Shown here piece after piece: positions 52,032-60,751 of a stretch of 64,000 nt of DNA (positions are counted from its first letter, which is position 1; each line of letters opens with the position of its first letter). The notes beneath the pieces are model-generated. The model had not been told where the DNA came from. It worked only from the letters and a program-made list of their open reading frames with translations, and searched no databases. This DNA comes from Litoreibacter janthinus (GTDB lineage: Bacteria; Pseudomonadota; Alphaproteobacteria; Rhodobacterales; Rhodobacteraceae). The position numbers and the translations under genes are program-made. The stretch spans positions 999,751 to 1,063,750 of the forward strand of contig NZ_FOYO01000001.1 in assembly GCF_900111945.1 (NCBI RefSeq), read 5' to 3'.

Positions 52032-52670
52032 GTGAAACTCAATCTTTCAAAAATCCTGCAAAGCGCATTGGGGGGATGTGCCGTAGTGGTCTCTGCCTTG
52101 GTGCTTTCGACATCTGGCGCATCTGCGCAGCAGCAATATGTCTATACCGAAGATGGCTTCAGCCAGGGCACAGTGGCCAACGGCAAGATTGTCCGCCGCA
52201 CAACCGTGCGCGCCGAGCGCTATATTCCAACCATCTGGGTCGATCCTGATGGGTGTGAGCACTGGGTTATGGATGACGGCTTCGAAGGGTTCATGACCCC
52301 GCACGTGACCCGTCAGGGCATCCCTGTTTGCCGCCGTGGGAACACCTGCGCAGTCATGAACTCGGATCAGCTATTCGCCACCAATCAGGCGACGATCAAC
52401 GGCGCGAACAAAAAGCGTTTGCAGCAGTTCTTCCAGTCCGCTGGTGCGACCGCCTACATCATCGAAGGCCACACTGACAGCCGCGCAAGCGATGCCTATA
52501 ACTTGAACCTGTCTCAGCGCCGCGCAAACGCCGTTGCTCAGGTCGCCCGCTCTGTGGGTGCGCGCGTCTCCTCTACACGCGGTTATGGCGAGCGGGTGCC
52601 AAAAGCATCCAACGGCACCGCACGAGGCATGGCAGCTAATCGCCGTGTCGAAATCCAATGCATCCGCTGA
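52032..52670 (+). CDS. OmpA-family exported protein with WVDPxGCxHW module
   Basis: A 212-residue envelope protein. It starts with GTG at 52032 (AGGA 7 bases before) and has a signal peptide ending in GASAQQ. A module of about 34 residues (WVDPDGCEHWVMDDGFEG, ending in PVC) lies near residues 60-93, and a C-terminal OmpA-like domain near 100-212 (YIIEGHTDSRASDAYNLNL, AANRRVEIQC). The module also occurs in the next gene. The 252 bases before it are AT-rich around 51900-51960 and probably hold its promoter. It is inserted between miaB and phoH. Confidence 0.85.
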   Translation: MKLNLSKILQSALGGCAVVVSALVLSTSGASAQQQYVYTEDGFSQGTVANGKIVRRTTVRAERYIPTIWVDPDGCEHWVMDDGFEGFMTPHVTRQGIPVCRRGNTCAVMNSDQLFATNQATINGANKKRLQQFFQSAGATAYIIEGHTDSRASDAYNLNLSQRRANAVAQVARSVGARVSSTRGYGERVPKASNGTARGMAANRRVEIQCIR

Positions 52671-52683
52671 GTGGAGAGCTGAA

Positions 52684-53007
52684 ATGAAAATTGTAAAAGC
52701 AGTCACCGTCTTCACCGCATTAACGGCCCTTGTCGCATGCGAGGGTGGCACCGGTGCTAACAGCAACGACAAAACGCGCGACTACGGCACTTTTTTTGGT
52801 CGCGGGCAAAAAGATCTGAGCCAGCTTCAGGCCGGCATCTGGGTCGATCCGCGCGGGTGCGATCACTGGATCATCGATGACGGCATCGAAGGCTATCTGT
52901 CCCAGCGTCTGGACCGCAACGGCAAGCCGGTGTGTTCCGGTGCAGCCCCTCCCGGCTACGCGACGGGCAACTATCGCGGTTCGCGTGACGTTGGCGACCC
53001 GATCTAG
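52684..53007 (+). CDS. Small lipoprotein sharing the WVDPxGCxHW module
   Basis: A 107-residue lipoprotein. The lipobox is TALVAC, a short linker follows, and the rest is mostly the module WVDPRGCDHWIIDDGIEG ending in KPVC, matching the neighbouring OmpA protein at most positions. No OmpA domain. It starts 13 bases after that gene. I infer that both act in the outer membrane, perhaps in the same complex; no function is known. Confidence 0.78.
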   Translation: MKIVKAVTVFTALTALVACEGGTGANSNDKTRDYGTFFGRGQKDLSQLQAGIWVDPRGCDHWIIDDGIEGYLSQRLDRNGKPVCSGAAPPGYATGNYRGSRDVGDPI

Positions 53008-53031
53008 GTGCAACGCAATTGTGCAAACTCG

Positions 53032-53063
53032 AAAAAGGCTGCCCGCAAGGGTGGCCTTTTTTT
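53032..53063 (+). terminator. Terminator after the lipoprotein gene
   Basis: AAAAAGGC..CCC / GGG..GCCTTTTTTT hairpin with a GCAA loop and a seven-T tail. It isolates the OmpA/lipoprotein pair from phoH. Confidence 0.87.
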
Positions 53064-53153
53064 GTATCAAAACCGTGAAACATGCAGGCGGCCTCTTGCG
53101 CGGCCAAGCCCCCTCATGCACCCTTCCAATATGACCCAACGCAGGAGAGCTCG

Positions 53154-54164
53154 TTGACCATCAGTGATCTGACCGTGGAGCCCACGGATGTCGCCCCGAC
53201 CGAAACCCTTCTGGAGTTTCCCGACAATCGGTTACTGATCGACCTGTGTGGAGAATTCGACCGAAACCTTGCCCAGATTGAACAGGTTCTTGGTGTGCAA
53301 ATCGTGCGCCGTGGCAACCAGCTGGCCGTCATGGGCGAGGCCGCCGAAAAGGCGGCAACCGTGTTGGAGGCGTTGTATATCCGGCTTGAGGGTGGTCGCA
53401 GCGTCGAGATGGCCGATATCGAGGCGGAAATCCGCATGGGCCGCTCCGCCGAGGATACAGGCGCCCGCGACGGCGACCAGATCGAGATGTTCAAGGGTGG
53501 CGCAGTCGAGATCAAGACCCGCAAGAAAACCGTGGAGCCCCGCACGCAGGCGCAAAAAGACTACGTGACATCGCTGTTCAAGAATGAACTCGCCTTTGGC
53601 ATTGGCCCTGCGGGCACGGGCAAAACCTATCTTGCTGTGGCTGTTGGCGTCTCCCTGTTCATCACCGGCAAGGTCGACAAGATCATCCTCTCCCGCCCCG
53701 CCGTTGAGGCTGGGGAGCGTCTGGGCTTCTTGCCTGGCGACATGAAGGACAAGGTCGACCCCTATATGCAGCCGCTCTACGATGCGCTGAACGACTTTTT
53801 GCCCGGCAAGCAAACCGCCAAGCTTATCGAGGAAAAGCGTATCGAGATCGCGCCGCTCGCCTTTATGAGGGGCCGTACGCTGTCCAACGCTTTCGTGGTG
53901 CTGGACGAGGCGCAGAACGCTACGACGATGCAGATGAAAATGTTCCTGACCCGTCTGGGTCAAGGCTCCCGCATGGTGATCACGGGCGACCGGTCGCAGG
54001 TTGACTTGCCGCGCGGTGTCTATTCAGGACTGCGAGAGGCCGAAGACCTGATCCAAGGCGTCAAGGGCGTGTCGTTTAACTACTTCACGGCCAAAGATGT
54101 TGTCCGCCACCCGCTCGTTGCACGGATCATCGAAGCCTACGAAGCGGCAGACGCCAAAGCGTAG
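53154..54164 (+). CDS. PhoH-family ATPase
   Basis: A 336-residue PhoH protein. An N-terminal KH-like region (about 20-110) precedes the ATPase domain with Walker A IGPAGTGKTYLAV and Walker B FVVLDEAQNATTMQMKMFLTR, plus the family signature SRPAVEAGERLGFLPGD. The likely start is TTG at 53154 with AGGAGA five bases before it; ATGs further up lack a site or are in another frame. It is thought to act in RNA metabolism with YbeY, its usual neighbour. Confidence 0.92.
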   Translation: MTISDLTVEPTDVAPTETLLEFPDNRLLIDLCGEFDRNLAQIEQVLGVQIVRRGNQLAVMGEAAEKAATVLEALYIRLEGGRSVEMADIEAEIRMGRSAEDTGARDGDQIEMFKGGAVEIKTRKKTVEPRTQAQKDYVTSLFKNELAFGIGPAGTGKTYLAVAVGVSLFITGKVDKIILSRPAVEAGERLGFLPGDMKDKVDPYMQPLYDALNDFLPGKQTAKLIEEKRIEIAPLAFMRGRTLSNAFVVLDEAQNATTMQMKMFLTRLGQGSRMVITGDRSQVDLPRGVYSGLREAEDLIQGVKGVSFNYFTAKDVVRHPLVARIIEAYEAADAKA

Positions 54165-54213
54165 GGCGTCCGCGCTTATGTGTTTCGGCTAGGTCTCCGA
54201 TAGAACGCCAGAC

Positions 54214-54642
54214 TTAAGGGCGCACGTAAGCATAGCCATCTTCCTGAAGTTCGATCAGCCGCACCACGCCGGATTGGACCATTTTGGCCTCGGACATTAG
54301 TGGAATGTCCTTGCCCGCTTTTTCGGACATTTTCGCGTGTGTGTTCCCGCATGCTGCAAAGCTGATATTGTCCAACTCCAAAGACATAACGGAAATCCGG
54401 TCTGCCACTGGGCTTTTGCCTGGGATCAGCATGTTGAGCCCCGGACCGTAGGTCACCACTTCGATTGTCACCTCGTCGCCAATGCTTTTGTAATAGGCCG
54501 CAACGTTTTGGGCATTGTTGAGCGCAAGATTCATGACTTGCGGGTCGTTTTGGTCCACATGAATTGCAACGTGGTGCATCTCACCTGCCATCGCGATGGA
54601 CGCCAATGTCGAAAAGCCAATGGCCATAAGTGTCGTGCGCAT
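54214..54642 (-). CDS. Exported DsrE-family protein
   Basis: A 142-residue protein with a signal peptide (MRTTLMAIGFSTLASIAMAG) and a DsrE/DsrF-like fold (HVAIHVDQNDPQVMNLALNNAQN, EVVTYGPGLNML). It has a single conserved Cys in SFAACGNTHAKM, where sulfur-carrier DsrE proteins have theirs. The periplasmic location is unusual for a sulfur relay protein, but such exported DsrE relatives are widespread. It is inserted, in opposite orientation, between phoH and ybeY. Confidence 0.82.
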   Translation of the reverse strand: MRTTLMAIGFSTLASIAMAGEMHHVAIHVDQNDPQVMNLALNNAQNVAAYYKSIGDEVTIEVVTYGPGLNMLIPGKSPVADRISVMSLELDNISFAACGNTHAKMSEKAGKDIPLMSEAKMVQSGVVRLIELQEDGYAYVRP

Positions 54643-54809
54643 ATCTAATCCTCCCTGATGTTGATATGTCTAGATCAGGTGCGGATACTCAGCTCTTGTC
54701 AATTCAATTATTGGAATGTGTCCTGTCGGCAACCGGCCGAATGGCGCCGCATATATGGCCAAAACACAAGATGTGTTGACGCGGCTTTGGCCTGCTGTAT
54801 GGGGATGCC

Positions 54810-55307
54810 ATGGCACACATCGAAGTTCTGACTGAAGACGATCGCTGGACCACCGCAGGCCTCCCTGCGCTGGCCGAGAAAGCATGCACAGCCGCGCTGA
54901 GTGAGTTGTCGTTGGACGCTGAGTACGAGATCAGCCTGCTGGCCTGCGACGATGCGCGCGTGGCAGAATTGAACACCGAATTTCGCGGCAAGCCGACCCC
55001 CACAAACGTGCTGTCATGGCCGTCGGAGGAGCGCGGCGCGCAACTGCCCGGAATGATCCCGAGCCTGCCGGACGGGGCACCCCACGAACTGGAGCTGGGC
55101 GATATCGCCGTTGCGTTCGAGACCTGCGCTCGCGAAGCAGAGGAGGCCGACAAGCCGTTTGAGGACCATGTGACGCACCTTTTGGTGCATGGGACGCTCC
55201 ATTTGTTGGGCTTTGATCACACAAATGATCCAGATGCGGCCTTGATGGAGGGTTTGGAGACCAGAATTCTTGCAAAATTAGGAATAGCCGACCCATATAG
55301 ACAGTAA
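54810..55307 (+). CDS. ybeY: Endoribonuclease YbeY
   Basis: A 165-residue metal-dependent RNase for rRNA maturation and quality control. The three zinc-binding histidines are in HLLVHGTLHLLGFDH (H-x3-H-x5-H), and the N-terminal part has the LNTEFRGKPTPTNVLSWPS signature. It lies 40 bases before the CorC-like gene. Confidence 0.94.
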   Translation: MAHIEVLTEDDRWTTAGLPALAEKACTAALSELSLDAEYEISLLACDDARVAELNTEFRGKPTPTNVLSWPSEERGAQLPGMIPSLPDGAPHELELGDIAVAFETCAREAEEADKPFEDHVTHLLVHGTLHLLGFDHTNDPDAALMEGLETRILAKLGIADPYRQ

Positions 55308-55347
55308 GGCTCAGATTTTTTGGGGCCGATTAATTGGAAAAGGACCG

Positions 55348-56247
55348 ATGGGCGCAGAAATAGAAGGCTCGTCTACCGCAGCGCAGAGCGCGCAGGACAT
55401 AGACCAAAGCCAGACCGAGACCGCAGACAGCGGCGAGACGGAACCTGGACTTATATCACGCGTGATCGCAGCGTTTCGGACGCCAGATTACGATGACGAA
55501 ACCTCCAACAGCAACGGCTCGGGCAAGTCCCAGATGCTTGGGCTTGGAAACTTGCGCGCAAAGCGGGTGGAAGACGTTGTCATTCCGCGTGCCGAAATCG
55601 TGTCGGTTCCAAAAACCATTGGCTTGGACGAACTGGTCGAGGTGTTCCGCGAAAGCGGGCTGACGCGGCTTCCTGTGTTCGAAGACACATTGGACAGCCC
55701 GATTGGCTTGGTTCACCTGAAAGACTTGGCCCTGCGCCACGGCTTTAATGGCAAAAGCCCCGATTTCGATCTGTCGCAAATGGTGCGGCCCGTGTTGTTT
55801 GTGCCGCCCTCGATGCCAATCGGGGTGTTGCTGGCCAAGATGCAGACCGGGCGCAAGCACATGGCGCTGGTGATCGATGAATATGGTGGTGTGGACGGTT
55901 TGGTTACCATCGAGGACCTGATTGAACAGGTGCTTGGCGAGATCGAGGATGAACACGACATCGACGAAGCCGATCTGTGGAAGATGGAAAAGCCGGGGGT
56001 CTATCTGGCACAGGCCCGCGCTCCTCTGGAGGAGTTCGAGGCCGAGATCGGCCAGCGCCTGTCCGATGACGAGATGGACGAAGAGATCGACACCCTTGGC
56101 GGCTTGGTGTTTATGCTGTCTGGCCGCGTGCCTGCACGGGGCGAGGTTGTGGAGCACCCTTCCGGCGCAGAGTTCGAGATTGTCGACGCTGATCCGCGCC
56201 GGATCAAACGCCTTCGGGTCCTGATGCCCGCCAACGCATCCAACTGA
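55348..56247 (+). CDS. CorC/HlyC-type CBS-domain protein
   Basis: A 299-residue soluble protein with two CBS domains (about residues 70-205; VEDVVIPRAEIVSV, LTRLPVFEDTLDSPIGLVHLKDL in parts, HMALVIDEYGGVDGLVTIEDL) and a C-terminal transporter-associated domain. It is usually called CorC or hemolysin-family protein and linked to Mg/Co efflux or membrane integrity. Hemolytic activity is not implied. Its place between ybeY and lnt is conserved in proteobacteria. Confidence 0.92.
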   Translation: MGAEIEGSSTAAQSAQDIDQSQTETADSGETEPGLISRVIAAFRTPDYDDETSNSNGSGKSQMLGLGNLRAKRVEDVVIPRAEIVSVPKTIGLDELVEVFRESGLTRLPVFEDTLDSPIGLVHLKDLALRHGFNGKSPDFDLSQMVRPVLFVPPSMPIGVLLAKMQTGRKHMALVIDEYGGVDGLVTIEDLIEQVLGEIEDEHDIDEADLWKMEKPGVYLAQARAPLEEFEAEIGQRLSDDEMDEEIDTLGGLVFMLSGRVPARGEVVEHPSGAEFEIVDADPRRIKRLRVLMPANASN

Positions 56248-56252
56248 CCGCC

Positions 56253-57764
56253 ATGATACGCCGCGCCTTCCGGCGTGCCGCTCGGCCAGGCTGGCGGCAT
56301 CTTTCCTGTGCGTTCGCGCTTGGCATGTTGGGCGCGTTGGGGCAGGCCCCTTGGTCGCTATGGCCGGTGGCGATTGCAGGGTTTGGCGGGCTGACATGGC
56401 TCTTCAAAGCCGCTGAAAGCGCGCCCAAGGCCGCTTGGATTGGCTGGGCAGGGGGCGCGGGTTATTTCACGCTGGCGCTGTTCTGGCTGGTTGAGCCGTT
56501 CATGGTCGACATCGCCCGCCACGGCTGGATGGCACCCTTCGCTCTGTTCTTTATGGCTGGCGGGCTGGCGCTTTTGTGGGCCACAGCTTTCGGCATTGCG
56601 CGCCGGATTGGCGGTCTGATTGCGCTGATTTCCATGTGGACTGCAATGGAAATGCTGCGCAGCGTCTTGTTCACCGGTTTCCCGTGGGCAACAGTCGGAC
56701 ATATCTGGTCAGACCATCCGGTAATGCAGATCGCGGCCCTTGGCGGAACACCAGCCCTGACGCTGCTGACATTGGCGATTGCCGCTGGGCCAAGCGCTCG
56801 AGAACCCCTTGCAGGGTTGGCGTTTTCAGGCGTTCTTTTGCTTGCAGGGTGGGGGTTCGGGGCGCAGCAACTGGCCACCCATGCTGCGCAGCAAACTGGC
56901 CAGAACGTGCGATTGATCCAGCCAAATGCTGCGCAGCATTTGAAGTGGGATCCAGAGCATATCGGCCGATTTCTGCAACGCGCGGTGGATTTGACAGCGG
57001 CACCCGCCGAAGCGCCACCGGACTTGATCGTCTGGCCCGAAACCTCGGTTCCCTATCCGCTGGGCGAGGCCCCGACAGTGCTGGCAGCGATTTCTGTCGC
57101 TGCGGGCGGGCAGCCGATTATTGTCGGCGGCAACGACCGTGCCGAGGACGGCTGGCGCAACACATTGGTGCTGCTTGGTCCTGACGGAAAGCGCGTGCAG
57201 ACCTACCACAAATACCACCTTGTCCCGTTTGGCGAATACATCCCGTTCGGTGATGTCTTGTCGAAACTGGGTATCAGCGGCATGGCCTCCCGCGACGGGG
57301 GCGGCTTTGCCAAGGGGCCGGGGGCCAAGCTGATCGATCTGCCGGGGATTGGTCCGGCCCTGCCACTGATCTGCTACGAACTTATCTTCCCGCGCAACCT
57401 GCGTGGGTTGCCGCGTCCCAATTTGCTGTTGCAGATCACCAATGACGCGTGGTTCGGCAATATCTCGGGGCCGTACCAACACCTTGCTCAAGCCCGCCTT
57501 CGCGCGGTGGAGCAAGGCCTGCCATTGATCCGCGCCGCGAATACCGGGATTTCGGCGGTGATTGACCCTTGGGGGCGCGTCACCGCACAAACCAAGCTGA
57601 ACGAGGCCGCATTTCTCGATGCAGCGCTTCCTGCGCCGACCTCCGCCACGCCCTATAGCCGCTTTGGCGATTGGCCGATGCGTGTGCTGTTGGTGCTGTT
57701 GCTTGTCTGGCAGATCGCCGCACGACGCCGTGTTCCCATTGACCGCGCCACGCCACGGGAGTAG
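56253..57764 (+). CDS. lnt: Apolipoprotein N-acyltransferase
   Basis: A 503-residue inner-membrane enzyme that adds the third acyl chain to lipoproteins. The N-terminal half has several membrane helices; the periplasmic nitrilase-like domain carries the Glu-Lys-Cys triad in VWPETSVPYP, TYHKYHLVPFGEY and LICYELIFP. It starts 5 bases after the corC-like stop. Its activity would mature the several lipoproteins encoded in this window. Confidence 0.95.
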   Translation: MIRRAFRRAARPGWRHLSCAFALGMLGALGQAPWSLWPVAIAGFGGLTWLFKAAESAPKAAWIGWAGGAGYFTLALFWLVEPFMVDIARHGWMAPFALFFMAGGLALLWATAFGIARRIGGLIALISMWTAMEMLRSVLFTGFPWATVGHIWSDHPVMQIAALGGTPALTLLTLAIAAGPSAREPLAGLAFSGVLLLAGWGFGAQQLATHAAQQTGQNVRLIQPNAAQHLKWDPEHIGRFLQRAVDLTAAPAEAPPDLIVWPETSVPYPLGEAPTVLAAISVAAGGQPIIVGGNDRAEDGWRNTLVLLGPDGKRVQTYHKYHLVPFGEYIPFGDVLSKLGISGMASRDGGGFAKGPGAKLIDLPGIGPALPLICYELIFPRNLRGLPRPNLLLQITNDAWFGNISGPYQHLAQARLRAVEQGLPLIRAANTGISAVIDPWGRVTAQTKLNEAAFLDAALPAPTSATPYSRFGDWPMRVLLVLLLVWQIAARRRVPIDRATPRE

Positions 57765-57781
57765 GGCAGGTCGATCATTCA

Positions 57782-57827
57782 CCGCCACAACGGCTTCCTG
57801 ACGTGGCGGGACAACATAATCGGAGCA
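57782..57827 (+). promoter_or_regulatory. SAM/SAH riboswitch upstream of metK
   Basis: A 46-base element matching the SAM/SAH riboswitch class: CGCCACAACGGCTTCCTG followed by ACGTGGCG forms the stem, and CGGAGCA (57821-57827) pairs with the loop GGCTTCC as a pseudoknot. The GGAG in that pairing is the ribosome-binding site of metK, 9 bases before its ATG. Ligand binding would therefore block translation initiation. The class is known from Rhodobacterales in front of metK, which fits this genome. Confidence 0.9.
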
Positions 57828-57834
57828 CTTTCCC

Positions 57835-59016
57835 ATGGCACGACAGAACTATCTCTTCACCTCGGAATCCGTATCCGAGGGTCACCCGGACAAGGTGTGC
57901 GACCGCATTTCAGACGCAGTTCTGGACGCATTTCTCGCGGAAGAGCCTGAGGCGCGCGTCGCAGCGGAAACCTTTGCGACAACCAATCGCGTGGTGATCG
58001 GGGGCGAAGTGGGCCTCTCTGATAAAAACAAGCTGCACGAGTATATGGACCGGATCGAGGACATCACCCGCGACTGTATCCGTGACATCGGCTACGAGCA
58101 GGACAAGTTCCACTGGAAAACAGTCGAAGTGACGAACCTGCTGCACGAGCAATCTGCCCATATCGCACAAGGGGTTGATGCTTCCAGCGACAAGGAAGAA
58201 GGGGCCGGCGACCAAGGCATCATGTTCGGCTATGCCTGCAATGAAACGCCGGAGCTTATGCCCGCGCCGATCCACTACGCCCATGCTATCCTGCGCCGTC
58301 TGGCGGAAGTTCGTAAAAACGGCACCGAGCCGACGCTTGGCCCCGACGCCAAATCACAGCTGACGGTGCGCTATGTGGACGGCAAGCCAGTGGGGGTGTC
58401 CTCTGTCGTGCTGTCGACGCAGCACTTGGACGAGAACATGACCTCCGCCGATGTGCGCGCGGTTGTGGAGCCCTACATCACCGAAGTGCTGCCCGACGGC
58501 TGGCTGACCGGCGACACAGAATGGTGGGTTAACCCGACCGGCAAATTCGTTATCGGCGGCCCTGACGGCGACGCAGGCCTGACCGGCCGCAAGATCATCG
58601 TCGACACCTATGGTGGCGCGGCCCCGCATGGCGGTGGCGCGTTTTCTGGCAAAGACCCGACCAAAGTGGACCGGTCCGCCGCTTACGCATCGCGCTATCT
58701 GGCGAAAAACGTTGTCGCCTCCGGCCTTGCGCGTCGCTGCACGATCCAGCTGAGCTACGCGATCGGTGTGGCCAAGCCGCTGTCAATCTATTGTGACACG
58801 CATGGCACAGGCGAAGCGCCAGACGCCGCAATCGAGACAGCGGTCGCAGGTTTGATGGACCTGACGCCCCGCGGCATCCGCGAGCATCTGGGGATGAACC
58901 GCCCGATCTATGCCCGCACCGCGGCTTACGGCCACTTTGGTCGCGCGCCGGAGGCCGATGGCGGCTTCTCTTGGGAACGCACGGATATGGTCGAGGCGCT
59001 GAAAAAGGCGGTCTGA
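57835..59016 (+). CDS. metK: S-adenosylmethionine synthetase MetK
   Basis: A 393-residue enzyme that makes SAM from methionine and ATP. Signatures are [20 protein letters not shown] (in parts), [12 protein letters not shown] and [19 protein letters not shown] (in parts). The start is fixed by the riboswitch-embedded GGAG site. SAM serves the downstream TrmB methyltransferase and the radical-SAM enzyme MiaB among others. Feedback through the riboswitch is expected. Confidence 0.97.
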   Translation: MARQNYLFTSESVSEGHPDKVCDRISDAVLDAFLAEEPEARVAAETFATTNRVVIGGEVGLSDKNKLHEYMDRIEDITRDCIRDIGYEQDKFHWKTVEVTNLLHEQSAHIAQGVDASSDKEEGAGDQGIMFGYACNETPELMPAPIHYAHAILRRLAEVRKNGTEPTLGPDAKSQLTVRYVDGKPVGVSSVVLSTQHLDENMTSADVRAVVEPYITEVLPDGWLTGDTEWWVNPTGKFVIGGPDGDAGLTGRKIIVDTYGGAAPHGGGAFSGKDPTKVDRSAAYASRYLAKNVVASGLARRCTIQLSYAIGVAKPLSIYCDTHGTGEAPDAAIETAVAGLMDLTPRGIREHLGMNRPIYARTAAYGHFGRAPEADGGFSWERTDMVEALKKAV

Positions 59017-59040
59017 CCGCCCCCGCAACATCTGACGACA

Positions 59041-59065
59041 AGGGCGCGCCATTGGTGCGCCCTTT
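59041..59065 (+). terminator. Terminator after metK
   Basis: AGGGCGC (59041-59047) / GCGCCCT (59057-59063) with a nine-base loop, followed by TT and a G-rich run; a short U tract makes it moderate in strength. Confidence 0.6.
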
Positions 59066-59121
59066 GGCGTTTGGGCCATGCCCCGTTGCGCCCGTGCTGT
59101 TCCACGGCTAAACCGCCGCGC

Positions 59122-59832
59122 ATGAGCACATCTGACAAAGACCCCGCGACGCCTTGGCGCAATTTTTATGGCCGTATCAAAGGCCAGTCCTTGAATGCCC
59201 GCCAAGAGCAGGACCTTGAGGACCTGTTGCCAAGTGTTCGCTTGCCAAATGTCACCCGCGAGGAAAACCCTGACCGCACTCTGCTGGACATCGAAGCACT
59301 CCGCGATGGCAACCCGGTTTGGCTGGAGGTTGGGTTCGGCTCTGGCGAGCACCTTGCCCATCAGGCCAAGGCCAACCCCGACGTGCTGTTCATCGGCTGC
59401 GAAATCTACATCAACGGCGTGGCGGCCCTATTGGGCAAAATCCGCCGCGAAGGCATCTCCAATATCGTGATCCACGCAGGCGATGCCCGTGACCTGTTTG
59501 ACGTGCTGCCTGCAAATAGCTTGGACAAAATGTTCCTGCTCTACCCGGACCCGTGGCCCAAAGCGCGCCACCATCGCCGCCGGTTCGTGACGCCGGAGCA
59601 CTTGGACCCGCTGGCCGAGAAGCTCAAACCGGGCAAAGAATTCCGTGTTGCCACCGATATCGAAGACTACGTGCGTCAGACCTTGGAAGAAGTGCCGCGC
59701 GCGGGATTTACGCTGACCGAACAGCCTGATGATCTGGGCAAGGCTTGGGATGATTGGTTCTCGACGCGCTACGAGCAAAAAGCCCTGCGCGAAGGCCGCA
59801 CACCGCATTACATGACTTTTATCCGCAACTGA
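59122..59832 (+). CDS. trmB: tRNA (guanine-N7-)-methyltransferase TrmB
   Basis: A 236-residue SAM-dependent enzyme that methylates G46 of tRNAs. The SAM-binding motif is LEVGFGSGEHLAHQA, and the catalytic segment is LLYPDPWPKARHHRRRFV, which is diagnostic for TrmB. The start at 59122 (MSTSDKDPATPWRNFYGR) fits homologues; the frame is open 17 codons further up into the terminator. Confidence 0.94.
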   Translation: MSTSDKDPATPWRNFYGRIKGQSLNARQEQDLEDLLPSVRLPNVTREENPDRTLLDIEALRDGNPVWLEVGFGSGEHLAHQAKANPDVLFIGCEIYINGVAALLGKIRREGISNIVIHAGDARDLFDVLPANSLDKMFLLYPDPWPKARHHRRRFVTPEHLDPLAEKLKPGKEFRVATDIEDYVRQTLEEVPRAGFTLTEQPDDLGKAWDDWFSTRYEQKALREGRTPHYMTFIRN

Positions 59833-59854
59833 TTTTTGAAGGCAGACTCTCCCC

Positions 59855-60304
59855 ATGACAGCCAAGACACGCATCGTCCTTTCCAGCGATCACGCCGATA
59901 TCGAATTGCGCAAAACCATCGCCGCGCATGTTGCAGCCCTTGGCTACGAGGTCGAAGACATCGGCCCGATGACATCCGAAAGCACCCATTACCCCAAGCA
60001 CGGTGAAGCCGCCGCGCGGCGGGTGGCGTCAGGTGATTGCGCTTTGGGCATCATCGTTTGCGGCACGGGGCAGGGCATCATGATGGCGGCCAACAAGGTC
60101 AAAGGCATCCGCTGCGGTGTGTGTTCCGACACATTCTCCGCCCGTATGATCCGCCAGCACAATAACGCCAACATGCTGTCCTTGGGCGCACGGGTGATCG
60201 GCGAGGGGCTGGCGCTGGATATCGTGGACGCCTTCTTGGGTGCCGAGTTCGAGGGCGGGCGCCATGCGACGCGGGTGGATATGATTAGCGCGATTGAGGG
60301 TTAG
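59855..60304 (+). CDS. rpiB: Ribose-5-phosphate isomerase B
   Basis: A 149-residue RpiB/LacAB-type isomerase that interconverts ribose-5-phosphate and ribulose-5-phosphate. The active-site Cys is in IIVCGTGQGI, the phosphate-binding SSDHAD is at the N-terminus, and RQHNNANMLSLGARV is the third signature. It lies 22 bases after trmB and may share its transcript. Confidence 0.93.
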   Translation: MTAKTRIVLSSDHADIELRKTIAAHVAALGYEVEDIGPMTSESTHYPKHGEAAARRVASGDCALGIIVCGTGQGIMMAANKVKGIRCGVCSDTFSARMIRQHNNANMLSLGARVIGEGLALDIVDAFLGAEFEGGRHATRVDMISAIEG

Positions 60305-60751
60305 CGTTCGGAGCGCAAGCCGGGCGGTCGGCGGACCGGGGGTGGGCGATCTTTCATAGCAGTTTGGCAGTTTATTTCGGCCAAGTTCATCTTCCCCCAC
60401 AAGCCGTTGCGCCCGTAGCAAAATCGCCGACCCGTGGGACGGTTCGACGATCGCCCGGCGCCTACGGCTTGGTTCCGGGCGGGGAAAGTCGGCTTTGAGC
60501 CCAAACTTCCAACTTCTATGAGGTGCAGCGAAGGTCTGCTTCAGTTTCTACGCCGCGCCAGCTCTCGAAAAAGCGCAGGGGGCGAAACACCGATCTGCTC
60601 ATGAAACCGTCGAAATTGCCTTCGTGACCGACAAGCCAGGCGTATGGATAATCCATTTCCATATGCTGTCGCATCAAAAGTCGGGCATGATGGCTTGGTT
60701 TGAGGTGGTATAACCGGAACATTGGAATGGAAGCGCTTTCGACCGTACAGG
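60305..60751. other. 447-base gene-poor stretch between rpiB and the CsoR gene
   Basis: No intact gene is supported here. The first 200 bases are GC-rich with short self-complementary tracts but no clear terminator or RNA. The remaining part includes a possible relic of an AraC-type regulator on the minus strand (separate entry). Confidence 0.5.
60541..60722 (-). pseudogene. Possible frameshifted remnant of an AraC-family HTH
   Basis: On the minus strand one frame gives AWLVGHEGNF, which resembles the alanine-glycine entry of an AraC recognition helix. The next frame continues from the same point with RRFHEQIGVSPPALFRELARRR, close to the AraC C-terminal pattern (F.RrF....GvSP..fr). One base shift near 60633 joins them. 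Neither frame alone makes a plausible protein, and the rest of a regulator is missing. This is a suggestion only. Confidence 0.3.
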
